Assembly: GCF_041262565.1 (NCBI RefSeq)
Contig: NZ_JBGCCJ010000001.1
Coordinates: forward strand, 62,001 to 126,000
Length of the DNA: 64,000 bases
Source of the DNA: Leifsonia sp. EB41
GTDB taxonomy: Bacteria > Actinomycetota > Actinomycetes > Actinomycetales > Microbacteriaceae
Direction of reading: 5' to 3'
Part shown: piece by piece, positions 1-7,496 of the stretch
Layout of the letters: every line of letters starts with the position of its first letter
Numbering within the stretch: position 1 is the first letter of the stretch
The notes under the pieces: generated by a model
Told to the model about the DNA's origin: nothing
The model's database searches: none
The model's input: only the letters and a program-made list of their open reading frames with translations
Translations under genes and position numbers: made by a program

Positions 1-470
1 TGGATGGCGGCCGCGGCGGCAGCCGCTGCGGCAGCCTGGGCTGCGGCCTTCTGGTCGGCGGCGACACCGGCGGCGGCGAGGGCCGTGGTGGCGGCGTCGG
101 TGGTGTCGATCTGCGCGCGGAGCTTGGAGTCGTCGAGCTTCTTGTAGTTGTCGAGGCCGGCGATCGCGGTCTTCGCGGCGCTGGTGTCCGCCTTGGCGGC
201 GTTCGCCTGCACGGTCGACTGGGCCTTGGTCAGGCTCTGCTGGGCGATGCCCTCCAGGCGGTCGCGCCAGAGCTTGTCGTAGACGCCGAGCTGGTCGTGG
301 TGGATGCCGGTGGACTGGGACAGTTCGCGGGTGGCGCGTTCGCTCTCCTGCTGCTGCGCGATCATCGGGGCGACGATGCTGGCCGACATGATGATCGCGG
401 CGGCGCCGGTGAGGACGCGGCCGAAGGACAGGTTGGATGAGCGGACGGCGTGGCTGAGAGTGCTGAGCAT
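1..470 (-). CDS. Secreted or membrane-anchored Ala-rich protein, 3' end outside window
   Basis: The reading frame starts at ATG 470 and stays open to base 1, so only the first 156 residues are present. The N-terminus has a short basic stretch (His7 to Arg19) and then a hydrophobic segment at about residues 21-38, which fits an uncleaved anchor or a signal peptide. The rest is rich in Ala, Gln, Lys and Asp without aromatic-rich core motifs, and the last visible residues form an alanine run, typical of a coiled or linker region before a C-terminal domain that would lie outside. Cell-wall hydrolases and lytic transglycosylases of actinobacteria often have such a front half, but no catalytic motif is visible, so the function is unknown. 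An AGGAAG sequence 3 nt before the start could serve as a ribosome binding site. Confidence 0.7.
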   Translation of the reverse strand, partial: MLSTLSHAVRSSNLSFGRVLTGAAAIIMSASIVAPMIAQQQESERATRELSQSTGIHHDQLGVYDKLWRDRLEGIAQQSLTKAQSTVQANAAKADTSAAKTAIAGLDNYKKLDDSKLRAQIDTTDAATTALAAAGVAADQKAAAQAAAAAAAAAAI

Positions 471-861
471 AAACTTCCTGGGTCGGGCTTCCCCGCCGAG
501 CCGCGCGACCTCCCGCTGGGGGAGGCGCACGGCTGAGAGCGCTCCCGGGGGAGAGCGCTCGGACGGGCTGGCAACCGCGCCGGGACGCACGGAAGCGCCA
601 CTGGACCGGGTGGTCCCGAGGCGCAGCGTACGGCGCGGGTGTGCCGCACCAGATTTTCGGGGTGGCGTCCGGGGGTTCGGGGGTTGGACGCACGGCGCAG
701 CACAGACGGCATTCACTGCTGTCGATCGACCACGCTAGACGCCCACTCTGGACGACTCGGGCATGAACGCTGGCAAAGTCGTGTGCACGCGCTCTCTCGG
801 CGCCGTTCCGCGGGCCTGCCGGCGCCGGAACCTGGCAGCGCGCTGTGTGCCGCTCGGCGGG
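471..861. other. Gene-free stretch with structured leader
   Basis: About 390 bases lie between the start of the secreted-protein gene and the stop of the MFS gene, both on the minus strand. No convincing gene is seen. Next to the 470 start are two hairpins: arms 509-514 and 520-525 (CCTCCC/GGGAGG), and arms 537-544 and 553-560 (GAGCGCTC in each, inside a direct repeat GAGAGCGCTC at 535-544 and 551-560). A weaker GC-rich hairpin at about 807-833 may end the MFS transcript. Together they suggest a long structured 5' leader for the secreted-protein gene; no known riboswitch family was recognised. Confidence 0.5.
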
Positions 862-2136
862 TCAGCCGCCGAAGGCCGCGTGGTCCCGCTCGTCGGCCTT
901 CTCGGCCTCCGTCTCGGCCGCCGCCATGCGCGCGTCGGTGACCCAGATCATCCCGGTCAGCATCGCGAGCGCGACGACGCCCATGCTGAGGAACACCGCG
1001 GGGATGCCGAAGAACTGGGCGATCACGCCCGCTGCGGCGGCGCCGAGCGGCATCGTGCCCCACGCCAGCAGGCGGTACGCGGAGTTCAGCCGGCCGAGCA
1101 GCCGCTGCGGTGTCACGCGCTGCCGGAGCGACACCGTGATCACGTTCCAGATCGAGACGGTGACGCCGCCGACGAGGAATCCGGCCCCGATGATGTACGG
1201 GTTCGTGGTGAACGCGGGCGTGGCGACTGTGAGCAGCGAGCCGAGGACAGTGAGGGTGAGCGCCCGCGAGCGGCCGAGCAGCCGTTCTGCCGGCTCGGCG
1301 AGGAAGGTGCCGACGACGCTGCCGAGCGCCGACGCGGTGAGCAGCAGGCCGTAGCCCGGATCGGTGAGCTTCATCGCGGAGGAGGGCCCGACCGCGTAGA
1401 GCACGAACACCGTGAAGACGGCGCTGCTGGCGAAGTTGAAGCCGCCCACCATGACCGCGAGTGTGCGCAGCAGGGTGCTCCCGCGCAGGAACCTCAGCCC
1501 CTCGGCGATGTCGGCGCGGATGGTGGTGGTGCGCGGATGGTCGGTCGTGAACCGTCCGCGGAGCAGCAGCAGCATCCCGATCGCGGCGACCCAGAGCAGC
1601 ACCGGTGTCCCGAAGGCGAGCCCGATCCCGGCCGCGACCAGGAAGCCGCCGAGCGGCGGCCCGACGAACTGGTTCGTGGTGAGCTCGGCCGCGTACAGCC
1701 GCCCGTTCGCCCGGGAGAGCGCGGTTTTGCTCACGAGCTGGGGGAGGATCGACTGCGACGACGTGTCGTAGACGGTCTCGGCCACGCCGATGCAGATCGC
1801 CGCGGCGTAGAGCAGCCAGATCGACCCGGCGCCCGCGACGGCCGCGATCGTGAGGAGCGCGAGGAACGCCGCCCGCGCGATGTTGGCCACGAGCATCAGC
1901 CTGCGGCGGTCGTACCGGTCGGCGAGCGCGCCCGCGACGAGGGCGAACACCAGCCACGGCAGGGTGAACGCGAAGGTGAGGCCGGCGATGAGCGCGGGGG
2001 AGTCGGTGTAGCGGATGGCGACCAGCGGCAGCGCGACCTTCATCACGCCGTCGGCGAGATTGGAGAGTGCCGATGAGGTCCAGAGCGTCCAGTAGCGGGA
2101 GCCGAGGGCTGCGGATGCAGCGCGTTCCGAAGTCAC
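862..2136 (-). CDS. MFS transporter, ArsR-linked
   Basis: This 424-residue protein is a predicted 12-helix major facilitator superfamily permease. It has the loop 2-3 motif A (GALADRYDRRR, about residues 69-79) and repeated hydrophobic segments throughout. The family usually works as a proton-driven exporter of drugs or metabolites; the substrate cannot be read. GTG at 2136 is chosen as the start, since an ATG at 2190 would sit inside the inverted repeat that looks like the operator of the divergent regulator at 2212. It is a clear paralogue of the MFS protein at 46847-48145: both share SNLADG, ALIAGLT, LPWL and RANGR in equivalent places. Each is paired with an ArsR-type regulator, so substrate-responsive derepression is the likely control. 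Confidence 0.85.
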   Translation of the reverse strand: MTSERAASAALGSRYWTLWTSSALSNLADGVMKVALPLVAIRYTDSPALIAGLTFAFTLPWLVFALVAGALADRYDRRRLMLVANIARAAFLALLTIAAVAGAGSIWLLYAAAICIGVAETVYDTSSQSILPQLVSKTALSRANGRLYAAELTTNQFVGPPLGGFLVAAGIGLAFGTPVLLWVAAIGMLLLLRGRFTTDHPRTTTIRADIAEGLRFLRGSTLLRTLAVMVGGFNFASSAVFTVFVLYAVGPSSAMKLTDPGYGLLLTASALGSVVGTFLAEPAERLLGRSRALTLTVLGSLLTVATPAFTTNPYIIGAGFLVGGVTVSIWNVITVSLRQRVTPQRLLGRLNSAYRLLAWGTMPLGAAAAGVIAQFFGIPAVFLSMGVVALAMLTGMIWVTDARMAAAETEAEKADERDHAAFGG

Positions 2137-2156
2137 GGGCCCAGCCTGACACGCTG

Positions 2157-2192
2157 ATTGAGAAAACTCAATCGATATCAAGAAACTCAATC
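2157..2192. promoter_or_regulatory. Operator-like repeats between MFS and ArsR genes
   Basis: Positions 2157-2172 form a perfect inverted repeat (ATTGAG-4-CTCAAT). A related half, GAAACTCAATC, recurs at 2182-2192, about 20 bp or two helical turns after GAAAACTCAATC at 2162-2173. The block lies between two divergent genes and directly upstream of the -10 box of the regulator at 2212, where a dimeric winged-helix repressor would be expected to bind. Confidence 0.65.
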
Positions 2193-2199
2193 AAGCGGG

Positions 2200-2205
2200 T
2201 ATCCT
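2200..2205 (+). promoter_or_regulatory. -10 box (TATCCT), leaderless start
   Basis: TATCCT ends 6 nt before ATG 2212, placing transcription start at or next to the start codon of the ArsR-type gene. No ribosome binding site fits in between. Confidence 0.55.
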
Positions 2206-2211
2206 CGGGAT

Positions 2212-2805
2212 ATGTCCGACCAGACGCCCGGGGACGCGCAGACGCCAGAGGAGGCCGCGCGCAGCGTGCCCGGACCGTCCGCCGACCCGGACGCCAAACG
2301 CCGCCCTGCCTCCGTCGAGGAGATCAAGGCGCTGTCGCATCCGTTGCGGGTGCGCATCCTGCGCCTGTGCGGCGACCGCGAACTGACCAACAAGCAGCTC
2401 GCCGACCGGCTGGGGGAGGACGCCGGAACGGTTTACTACCACGTCCGCCAGCTCGTGGCCGCCGGCTTCCTGGAGCCCGCGCCGGTGCGTTCGGGGGAGA
2501 GCGGCGCACTCGAGAAGCCGTACCGTTCGACCGGCAGGAGCTGGTGGCTCTCGATGGCGCTGGACCAGCAGGACACCGGCCGGACCGTGGCGCCGGTGGA
2601 GGCCTTCCAGCAGGAGCTCGCGGAGGCCGGCCCGGCCTCCATCGCCACGTTCGCGCGCTTCTCGCTGCACCTGTCGCCGGAGGATGTGGCCGAGCTGGAC
2701 CGCCGCATCGTGGCCGTCATCGACGCGTACGTCGAGACCGACCACGAGCGCAGCCACCTCCCCGCTCACGGCGGGATCTTCGTGGTGCACCGGAGTGCCG
2801 AGTGA
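2212..2805 (+). CDS. ArsR/HTH_20 family winged-helix transcriptional regulator
   Basis: This 197-residue protein carries a winged-helix DNA-binding domain at about residues 35-110. It opens with the typical ALSHPLRVRIL helix and has a recognition helix around GTVYYHVRQL (residues 72-81). An acidic, proline-rich N-terminal tail of about 30 residues precedes it, and a C-terminal helical part of about 85 residues probably forms the dimer or ligand interface. No cysteine pair for metal sensing is seen, so it is probably not a metal sensor. It is transcribed divergently from the MFS gene with inverted repeats between them, so it most likely represses that exporter and itself. The start at 2212 is supported by a -10 box 6 nt upstream. 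It ends with a strong hairpin. Confidence 0.85.
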   Translation: MSDQTPGDAQTPEEAARSVPGPSADPDAKRRPASVEEIKALSHPLRVRILRLCGDRELTNKQLADRLGEDAGTVYYHVRQLVAAGFLEPAPVRSGESGALEKPYRSTGRSWWLSMALDQQDTGRTVAPVEAFQQELAEAGPASIATFARFSLHLSPEDVAELDRRIVAVIDAYVETDHERSHLPAHGGIFVVHRSAE

Positions 2806-2809
2806 AATG

Positions 2810-2842
2810 CGAAGAGCACGTCACCGGGTGACGTGCTCTTCG
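2810..2842. terminator. Bidirectional-type hairpin terminator
   Basis: A 14-bp perfect stem (2811-2824 with 2828-2841, plus C2810-G2842) with a 3-nt loop lies between the ArsR-type gene and the oppositely oriented tRNA-His. There is no long T-run, as is common in high-GC actinobacteria. Confidence 0.75.
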
Positions 2843-2845
2843 TAT

Positions 2846-2922
2846 TGGGGTGAGTAACGGGGCTTGAACCCGCGACCTCCTGGACCACAACCAGGCGCTC
2901 TACCAGCTGAGCTATACCCACC
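2846..2922 (-). tRNA. tRNA-His (GTG)
   Basis: The minus strand folds into a full cloverleaf. The acceptor stem is GTGGGTA with TACTCAC, the D-arm starts AGCTCAGCTGGTAGAGC, and the anticodon stem CCTGG/CCAGG holds a loop with GTG. The extra 5' G (G-1, at 2922) faces C73, the identity mark of histidine tRNAs. The CCA end is encoded in the genome (2846-2848), unlike the other three tRNAs here. Confidence 0.95.
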
Positions 2923-2984
2923 ATGTTCCGCGAGCGTTCCGGGTCATCTGCGATGGCCCTTCCGCGCGAGGCAACTCATCGATT

Positions 2985-3608
2985 CTAGTACATCTTGGCG
3001 GCCCATTTTTCCACCACACCCGCGGCAGCCTCCTGGGTCTGCTCGGTGGTGGGCCCCGGCTCACCCACGAAGGCCGCAGCGCGGTAGTAGTCGAGCTCGC
3101 GGATCGACTCGAGGATGTCGGCCAGCGCGCGGTGGCCGCCGTTCTTCTCGGGGGCGTTGAAGTAGATGCGCGGGTACCAGCGCCGGGCCAGCTCCTTGAT
3201 GGAGGAGACGTCGACGTTGCGGTAGTGCAGGTGGGTGTCGAGGCGCGGCATGTACTTGGCGAGGAACATCCGGTCGGTGCCGATGGTGTTGCCGGCGAGT
3301 GGCGCCGTGCGGGCCGTCGGCGCGTACTTGAGGACGTACTCCAGCACCTCGTACTCGGCTTCCGCGAGGCTCTTGCCGTTCGGGATCTCCTCGATGAGGC
3401 CGGAGGTGGTGTGCATGGTGCGCACGAAGTCGTTCATGTTGGCGAGCGCGGAGGCGTCCGGCTTGATCACGATGCTGAGCCCAGGGTCGAGCACGTTCAG
3501 CTCGAAGTCGGTGATGACGACGGCGATCTCGACGAGCTCGTCGACCTCCAGGTCGAGTCCGGTCATTTCGCAGTCGATCCAGACCAGTCGATCACTTGAG
3601 GCAGCCAT
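2985..3608 (-). CDS. orn: Oligoribonuclease (3'-5' exoribonuclease, DEDDh)
   Basis: Orn degrades 2-5 nt RNA fragments, including pGpG from c-di-GMP breakdown, to mononucleotides, finishing mRNA decay in the cytoplasm. The 207-residue length is normal for the family. The DEDDh catalytic residues are visible: Asp12 and Glu14 in [10 protein letters not shown], Asp112 in GTDRMF, and His159 and Asp164 in GGHRALADI. The protein ends in an alanine-rich C-terminal tail. The gene follows the SGNH hydrolase on the same strand, but a TAGACT box placed 7 nt before the start (3616-3621 read on the minus strand) suggests its own leaderless promoter, overlapping the stop codon of the upstream gene. Confidence 0.96.
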   Translation of the reverse strand: MAASSDRLVWIDCEMTGLDLEVDELVEIAVVITDFELNVLDPGLSIVIKPDASALANMNDFVRTMHTTSGLIEEIPNGKSLAEAEYEVLEYVLKYAPTARTAPLAGNTIGTDRMFLAKYMPRLDTHLHYRNVDVSSIKELARRWYPRIYFNAPEKNGGHRALADILESIRELDYYRAAAFVGEPGPTTEQTQEAAAGVVEKWAAKMY

Positions 3609-3615
3609 GCCCGCA

Positions 3616-3621
3616 AGTCTA
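3616..3621 (-). promoter_or_regulatory. -10 box (TAGACT), leaderless start of orn
   Basis: Read on the minus strand, TAGACT ends 7 nt before ATG 3608. Its first three bases are also the TAG stop codon of the upstream SGNH hydrolase gene (3619-3621). Confidence 0.55.
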
Positions 3622-4467
3622 GTGCGGCCCTCCGACCATCCGCGGCTGGCCCGCGACCAGGCCCTGGCCGCGCACCGGCAGCGGCTCGGGGAGCTTGGGG
3701 CTGAGCCCGTCGCCGGACGAGATCCCGCGCAGCCGGCGGGCCGCCCACGGGATCGCGTGCACGCGCAGCCAGGTCCGCAGCGGGAGGTCCTCCGGTGGGG
3801 TCGGCGGCTCCTCCACTACTCCGGCGGGCGCGTCGCCGCTCTCGACGGAGGTCGTCTCCGCGTAGGGGATGCCCAGCGCGTGCGCGGCGTGCGTCGCGAG
3901 CAGCCGGTGCCCGCGCGAGCTGAGGTGGACCCGGTCGGCGCCCCACATCGCCGGGTCGCGGAACTCGCGCACGCCCCACACGTCGAGCACGACGGCATGG
4001 TGGTCGCGCGCGATGCTCCAGATGTTCGCGTTGAACACGGCGGCCCGTCCGCGGAACGGCTTGAGGAAGAACGCGAACTGCGGGTCGAAGAGGTTCGCCA
4101 GCAGCACGGTCGTCCCCTGCGCCCGCAGCATCCGCACCCCGTCGGCGAGGCGATCGGCGAGCGCGTCCGGGTCGGCGGTGGGGCTCATCAGGTCGTTGGC
4201 GCCGACCAGCACCGACACCAGGTCGGGCCGCAGCGCGAGCGCTCCCGGCACCTGTTCGCCGACCACGTCGGCGATCCGCCTGCCGCGGACGGCGAGGTTG
4301 GCGAACTCCACGGTCCCGCCGGAGAGCCGCGCGTCGCCGTCGAGGATGCCGGCGAGGCGGTCCGCCCAGCCGAGCCAGGCTCCCGGTCGCGCGGGCGCGG
4401 GATCGCAGAGCCCCTCGGTGATCGAGTCGCCGAGGGCCACGTAACGCGTGTAGGTGGTCCTGCTCAC
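3619..4467 (-). CDS. SGNH/GDSL-type hydrolase
   Basis: This 282-residue cytoplasmic protein has the SGNH hydrolase blocks in order. The block I motif GDSITEG holds nucleophile Ser15, a Gly lies around residue 61, GAND holds Asn91 of the oxyanion hole, and GADRVH holds Asp178 and His181. The family cleaves ester bonds of lipids, acetylated sugars or acyl carriers, and the substrate here is not evident. No signal peptide is seen. The C-terminal 80 residues are proline-rich and probably form a variable tail. The frame is open far upstream, but GTG 4467 is chosen because it starts directly before the catalytic domain and has a GACAAT box 6 nt upstream. It is divergent from the thioredoxin-like gene. 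Confidence 0.85.
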   Translation of the reverse strand: MSRTTYTRYVALGDSITEGLCDPAPARPGAWLGWADRLAGILDGDARLSGGTVEFANLAVRGRRIADVVGEQVPGALALRPDLVSVLVGANDLMSPTADPDALADRLADGVRMLRAQGTTVLLANLFDPQFAFFLKPFRGRAAVFNANIWSIARDHHAVVLDVWGVREFRDPAMWGADRVHLSSRGHRLLATHAAHALGIPYAETTSVESGDAPAGVVEEPPTPPEDLPLRTWLRVHAIPWAARRLRGISSGDGLSPKLPEPLPVRGQGLVAGQPRMVGGPH

Positions 4468-4473
4468 GCCCCG

Positions 4474-4479
4474 ATTGTC
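4474..4479 (-). promoter_or_regulatory. -10 box (GACAAT), leaderless start
   Basis: On the minus strand GACAAT ends 6 nt before GTG 4467 of the SGNH hydrolase, indicating a leaderless transcript. Confidence 0.5.
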
Positions 4480-4550
4480 GGTCGCCGGGGTGACCCACGG
4501 GTGACGCGCCGGGCGCTGTCGCGAGATGGTCGCCGGGAATTCGCCCGACG

Positions 4551-4556
4551 TACACT
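4551..4556 (+). promoter_or_regulatory. -10 box (TACACT), leaderless start
   Basis: TACACT ends 7 nt before GTG 4564 of the thioredoxin-like gene. No Shine-Dalgarno sequence lies between. Confidence 0.5.
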
Positions 4557-4563
4557 GGTCGTC

Positions 4564-4866
4564 GTGGAAGCGACACCCGCCGTTGACCGTCCCGTCACCC
4601 GGGAGGTCGGCCTCACTCTGTACACGTCGGCGTTCTGCGAGCCGTGCATGCAGACCCGCGCGGTGCTCGCCGAGGCGGTGCGCCTGGTGCCGGGCCTGCA
4701 CGTGACCGAGCGCGACGTCGCCCGCGACCCCGCCCGGGCGGAGTCGGACGGCATCCGCTCGACGCCCACCGTGATCGTGCTCGGTGTCGACGGTGCGGAG
4801 GTCTTCCGCGCCGAGGGCGTCCCCACCCTCAACCAGGTCCTCGTCGCCGCCGCCCACGCGCTCTGA
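4564..4866 (+). CDS. Thioredoxin-fold (glutaredoxin-like) protein
   Basis: This 100-residue protein has a compact thioredoxin fold. A first beta strand leads into the CxxC redox site CEPC (residues 25-28), a helix follows, and the cis-proline lies in RSTPTV (Pro68). A Gly-rich final strand (VLGVDGAEV) and a C-terminal helix complete it. It probably acts as a cytoplasmic thiol-disulfide reductase, but the site differs from both classical thioredoxin (CGPC) and glutaredoxin or mycoredoxin (CPYC/CxxC), so partner and reductant are unknown. The GTG start is set by the leaderless -10 box and by the absence of a start nearer the fold. It is divergent from the SGNH hydrolase gene. Confidence 0.82.
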   Translation: MEATPAVDRPVTREVGLTLYTSAFCEPCMQTRAVLAEAVRLVPGLHVTERDVARDPARAESDGIRSTPTVIVLGVDGAEVFRAEGVPTLNQVLVAAAHAL

Positions 4867-4938
4867 CGCGCCCACGAGACGGCTGATTCTCCGCCGCCTC
4901 GCGCGTTTCGGGCCCACTTTGCGCCGCTTCGGCGGGCG

Positions 4939-5007
4939 TGGGTGCCCCCGGCAGGAATCGAACCTGCGACCAAGAGATGAGAAGCACCGCGAGATGTGCT
5001 CCTGCGC
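4939..5007 (-). pseudogene. Truncated tRNA-Arg copy (3' half with 13-nt insertion)
   Basis: Bases 4939-4978 are identical to 5009-5048, the 3' part of the neighbouring tRNA-Arg (acceptor, T-arm and variable region), offset by exactly 70 bp. After one mismatch (4979) the match continues, then 13 extra bases split the anticodon stem before it resumes at GCAGGAGC. The 5' acceptor strand and D-arm are missing, so it cannot fold as a tRNA. It may be a relic of tandem duplication or an attachment-site remnant of a lost integrative element. Confidence 0.75.
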
Positions 5008-5012
5008 ATGGG

Positions 5013-5085
5013 TGCCCCCGGCAGGAATCGAACCTGCGACCAAGAGATTAGAAGGCTCCTGCTCTATCCGCTGAGCTACGAGGGC
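5013..5085 (-). tRNA. tRNA-Arg (TCT)
   Basis: The minus strand gives a cloverleaf with acceptor GCCCTCG paired to CGGGGGC, D-arm GCTCAGCGGATAGAGC, anticodon TCT in loop CTTCTAA, and T-arm GCAGGTTCGATTCCTGC. The pair next to the anticodon loop (31-39) is C-T, a mismatch. CCA is not encoded (CCC follows the discriminator A). A truncated copy of its 3' half follows directly. Confidence 0.93.
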
Positions 5086-5135
5086 GCGGCCTCCACGATA
5101 CCGCAGGCGGCTTGGGCGTCCCGTGACCCCAAGCC

Positions 5136-6482
5136 TTAGAGCGTCGCCCCCGCCTTCCCCGCCCGGTTCACGATCGCGATCACCGGACGCCGCCCGCGCA
5201 GCCCGAACCGCAGCCGGAGGCTCGCGTGGCGCGCGATCATCCACGCGACCACGACGGCAGCCGCCGCCGGCACCAGCCCCGAGATGGCCATCGCGATGTG
5301 CGGCCCGACGGCCTCCACCACCCAGCCCATCAGCGGGCCGCCGATCGCCTGGCCGCCGAGCAGCACCAGGATGTACAGCGAGATCACGCGGCCGCGGATC
5401 TGGACGTTCGACGACATCTGGACCAGCGAGTTCGCCGCCGTGATGAAGAGCAGGTTGCCGATGCCGATCCCGACGAGGAGCACGCTGAACGCGATCTGGT
5501 CCGGCGCCAGTCCCGCCAGGGCCTGGACGACGCCGAGGGCCGCGGCCGTGCCGACCACCATCGAGAGGCGCACCGAGGTGCGGCGGGTGGAGGCCAGCGC
5601 CCCGGCGAGCGCGCCGGCGGCGACGAGCGCGTTGAACATCCCGTAGCCGCGGGCCCCGACGTCGTACACGTTGTTGGCGTAGGCGGCCAGGAACACCGGC
5701 ATGTTGAAGGCGAAGACCGCCAGCACCGCGACCATCACCACGGTCCAGAAGATGACCGGCTTGCGTCGCACGTATCGCATCCCCTCGGCGAGCTGGCCCT
5801 TGCCGCGCGGCGCAGCGGGGGAGTGGTGCAGCTCCTTCGTGCGGAGGCTGAACAGCGCGCCGACCACGGCCAGGCAGGCGGTCGAGTTGATCACGAACGA
5901 CCAGCCTCCGCCCACCGCGGTAATCAGGATTCCGCCGAGAGCCGGGCCGATGAGGCCGCCGAGCTGGAAGATCGAGGAGTTGAGGCTGATCGCATTGCGC
6001 AAGTACTTCGGGCCGACCAGCTCGTTGACGAAGACCTGTCGCGCCGGGTTGTCGACGACGGTGACGAGGCCGAGCACGAATGAGATCGCGTAGACGTGCC
6101 AGACCTGCACGGCGTGGGTGAGCGTCAGGGTGGCGAGCAGCGCGGCAAGGACGGCCGCCGCCGACTGCGTGCAGATGAGGAGGCGCTGCTTCGAGTACCG
6201 GTCGGCGATGACCCCGCCCCACAGCCCGAACAGCAGCATCGGTGTGAACTGCATGAACACCGTGACACCGACCGCGGCCACGCTGCCGGAGAGCTGGAGC
6301 ACCAGCCAGTCCATCGCGATGCGCTGCATCCAGACGGCGGTGTTGGCGACGAGGTTGCCTGCGGCGAAGCGGCGGTAGTTGGTCACGCGCAGCGAGATGA
6401 AGGTCTCGCGCCACGGCGGGCGTGCGCTGAGGGTGGGCATGGGGCCGGTGGGAGGGGCTGCTGCTGCTGTGGAGTTCGCCAC
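5136..6482 (-). CDS. MFS transporter (DHA-type), LysR-linked
   Basis: This is a 448-residue predicted 12-helix major facilitator permease. It has a motif A-like loop (GGVIADRYSKQRLL) after helix 2 and a motif C-like glycine and proline-rich helix around LGGLIGPALGGILI, which marks antiporter-type exporters. The substrate is unknown. GTG 6482 is taken as the start, with AGGAA about 6 nt upstream. It is divergent from a LysR-type regulator at 6636, with about 150 bases between them, the usual arrangement for LysR control of a neighbouring transporter. It is less like the two ArsR-linked MFS proteins of this window than they are to each other. Confidence 0.88.
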   Translation of the reverse strand: MANSTAAAAPPTGPMPTLSARPPWRETFISLRVTNYRRFAAGNLVANTAVWMQRIAMDWLVLQLSGSVAAVGVTVFMQFTPMLLFGLWGGVIADRYSKQRLLICTQSAAAVLAALLATLTLTHAVQVWHVYAISFVLGLVTVVDNPARQVFVNELVGPKYLRNAISLNSSIFQLGGLIGPALGGILITAVGGGWSFVINSTACLAVVGALFSLRTKELHHSPAAPRGKGQLAEGMRYVRRKPVIFWTVVMVAVLAVFAFNMPVFLAAYANNVYDVGARGYGMFNALVAAGALAGALASTRRTSVRLSMVVGTAAALGVVQALAGLAPDQIAFSVLLVGIGIGNLLFITAANSLVQMSSNVQIRGRVISLYILVLLGGQAIGGPLMGWVVEAVGPHIAMAISGLVPAAAAVVVAWMIARHASLRLRFGLRGRRPVIAIVNRAGKAGATL

Positions 6483-6635
6483 GAGTCGTTCCTGCGTTCC
6501 TGGTTCCGTATGGTCTGTTCGAGTTCTCCTTCCACGCTACGGAATCGGCGGTATTCTTTCAGCGAATTGAACCTATAACTCCCATTGGGTTTCCGAATAG
6601 TAGCCCTGACACCGACACCGCTGAACGGAGCACCG

Positions 6636-7490
6636 ATGTTCGACCCCGTCCTCCTGCGCACCTTCCTCGCGGTCGTCGACACGCGCTCGTTCACACGCGC
6701 GGCCCAGCGGCTCGGCATCAGCCAGCCGACGGTCAGCCAGCACGTGCGGAGGCTGGAGCAGGCCGCAAAGCGCCAGCTCGTCTCTCGCGACACCCGGGAG
6801 GTGCGCCTGACCGACAACGGCGACGCGATGGCCGGGTTCGCCCGCACGATCCTGGCCGCCCACGCGGAGGCGGACAGCTACTTCAGCGGGTCGGCGATGC
6901 GGGGGAGGCTGCGGTTCGGCGCGGCGGACGACCTCGCGATCACGACGCTGCCGCGCATCCTCCGGCACTTCCGGCAGCAGAACCCGCAGGTCAACCTGGA
7001 GCTCACCGTCGATCAGTCCGCCCCGTTGCACCGGCGGCTGAAGGCCGGCCACCTCGACCTCATCTTCATCAAGCAGAACCCCGGTACGACCGACGGGACC
7101 GTGGTCGCGACGGACGAGCTGGTCTGGATCGGGCAGGAGAAGACGGCGCTGGAACCCGACCAGCCGGTCCCGCTGATCGCATACCAGGGGCCGAGCCTCA
7201 GCCGTCAGATCACGATCGAGGCGCTGGAGGCCGCCGGCCGCACCTGGCGCATCACCTGCAACACGCGCGAGGTCAACGGCGTCCTCGCCGCCGTGCGCGC
7301 GGGCCTCGGGGTCGCGGTGTTCCCGCGGTCGCTGATCCCCTCCGACCTGATCAAGGTCACCAACAGGTTCGGCCTCCCGGAGCTCGGCCACGTGGACTTC
7401 ACGCTGCTCTCCAACCCGTCCGCCGCGCGCGAGCCAGTGGAGGCACTCACCACCGCCATCCTCGCCCGGGCGGTCACGCGCGTGCCGTGA
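6636..7490 (+). CDS. LysR-type transcriptional regulator
   Basis: This 284-residue protein has the LysR plan: an N-terminal winged helix-turn-helix at residues 1-60 (LRTFLAVVDTRSFTRAAQRL, then QPTVSQHVRRLE), a linker helix, and a periplasmic-binding-like effector domain from about residue 85. ATG 6636 is preferred over the in-frame ATG 6585, since it starts directly at the HTH as in most family members and has CGGAG upstream. It faces away from the MFS gene, which it probably activates or represses in response to a small ligand. Its 3' end is only 6 nt from the convergent antiporter gene. Confidence 0.9.
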   Translation: MFDPVLLRTFLAVVDTRSFTRAAQRLGISQPTVSQHVRRLEQAAKRQLVSRDTREVRLTDNGDAMAGFARTILAAHAEADSYFSGSAMRGRLRFGAADDLAITTLPRILRHFRQQNPQVNLELTVDQSAPLHRRLKAGHLDLIFIKQNPGTTDGTVVATDELVWIGQEKTALEPDQPVPLIAYQGPSLSRQITIEALEAAGRTWRITCNTREVNGVLAAVRAGLGVAVFPRSLIPSDLIKVTNRFGLPELGHVDFTLLSNPSAAREPVEALTTAILARAVTRVP

Positions 7491-7496
7491 TCCGTC

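Noticed and set aside
471-720. c-di-AMP (ydaO) riboswitch before the secreted-protein gene
   Set aside because: The conserved 3' block near CCGAACCCGACAGCTAACC and the GGGTGAA core were not found; only generic hairpins are seen.
763-2076. 437-residue open frame on the plus strand
   Set aside because: It lies antisense to a clear MFS gene, and its Glu/Arg/Gly-rich, repeat-like composition is what high-GC antisense frames give. No ribosome site or family motif.
4939-5085. Two complete tandem tRNA-Arg genes
   Set aside because: The second copy lacks the 5' acceptor strand and D-arm and has a 13-nt insertion in the anticodon stem, so it cannot fold as a tRNA.
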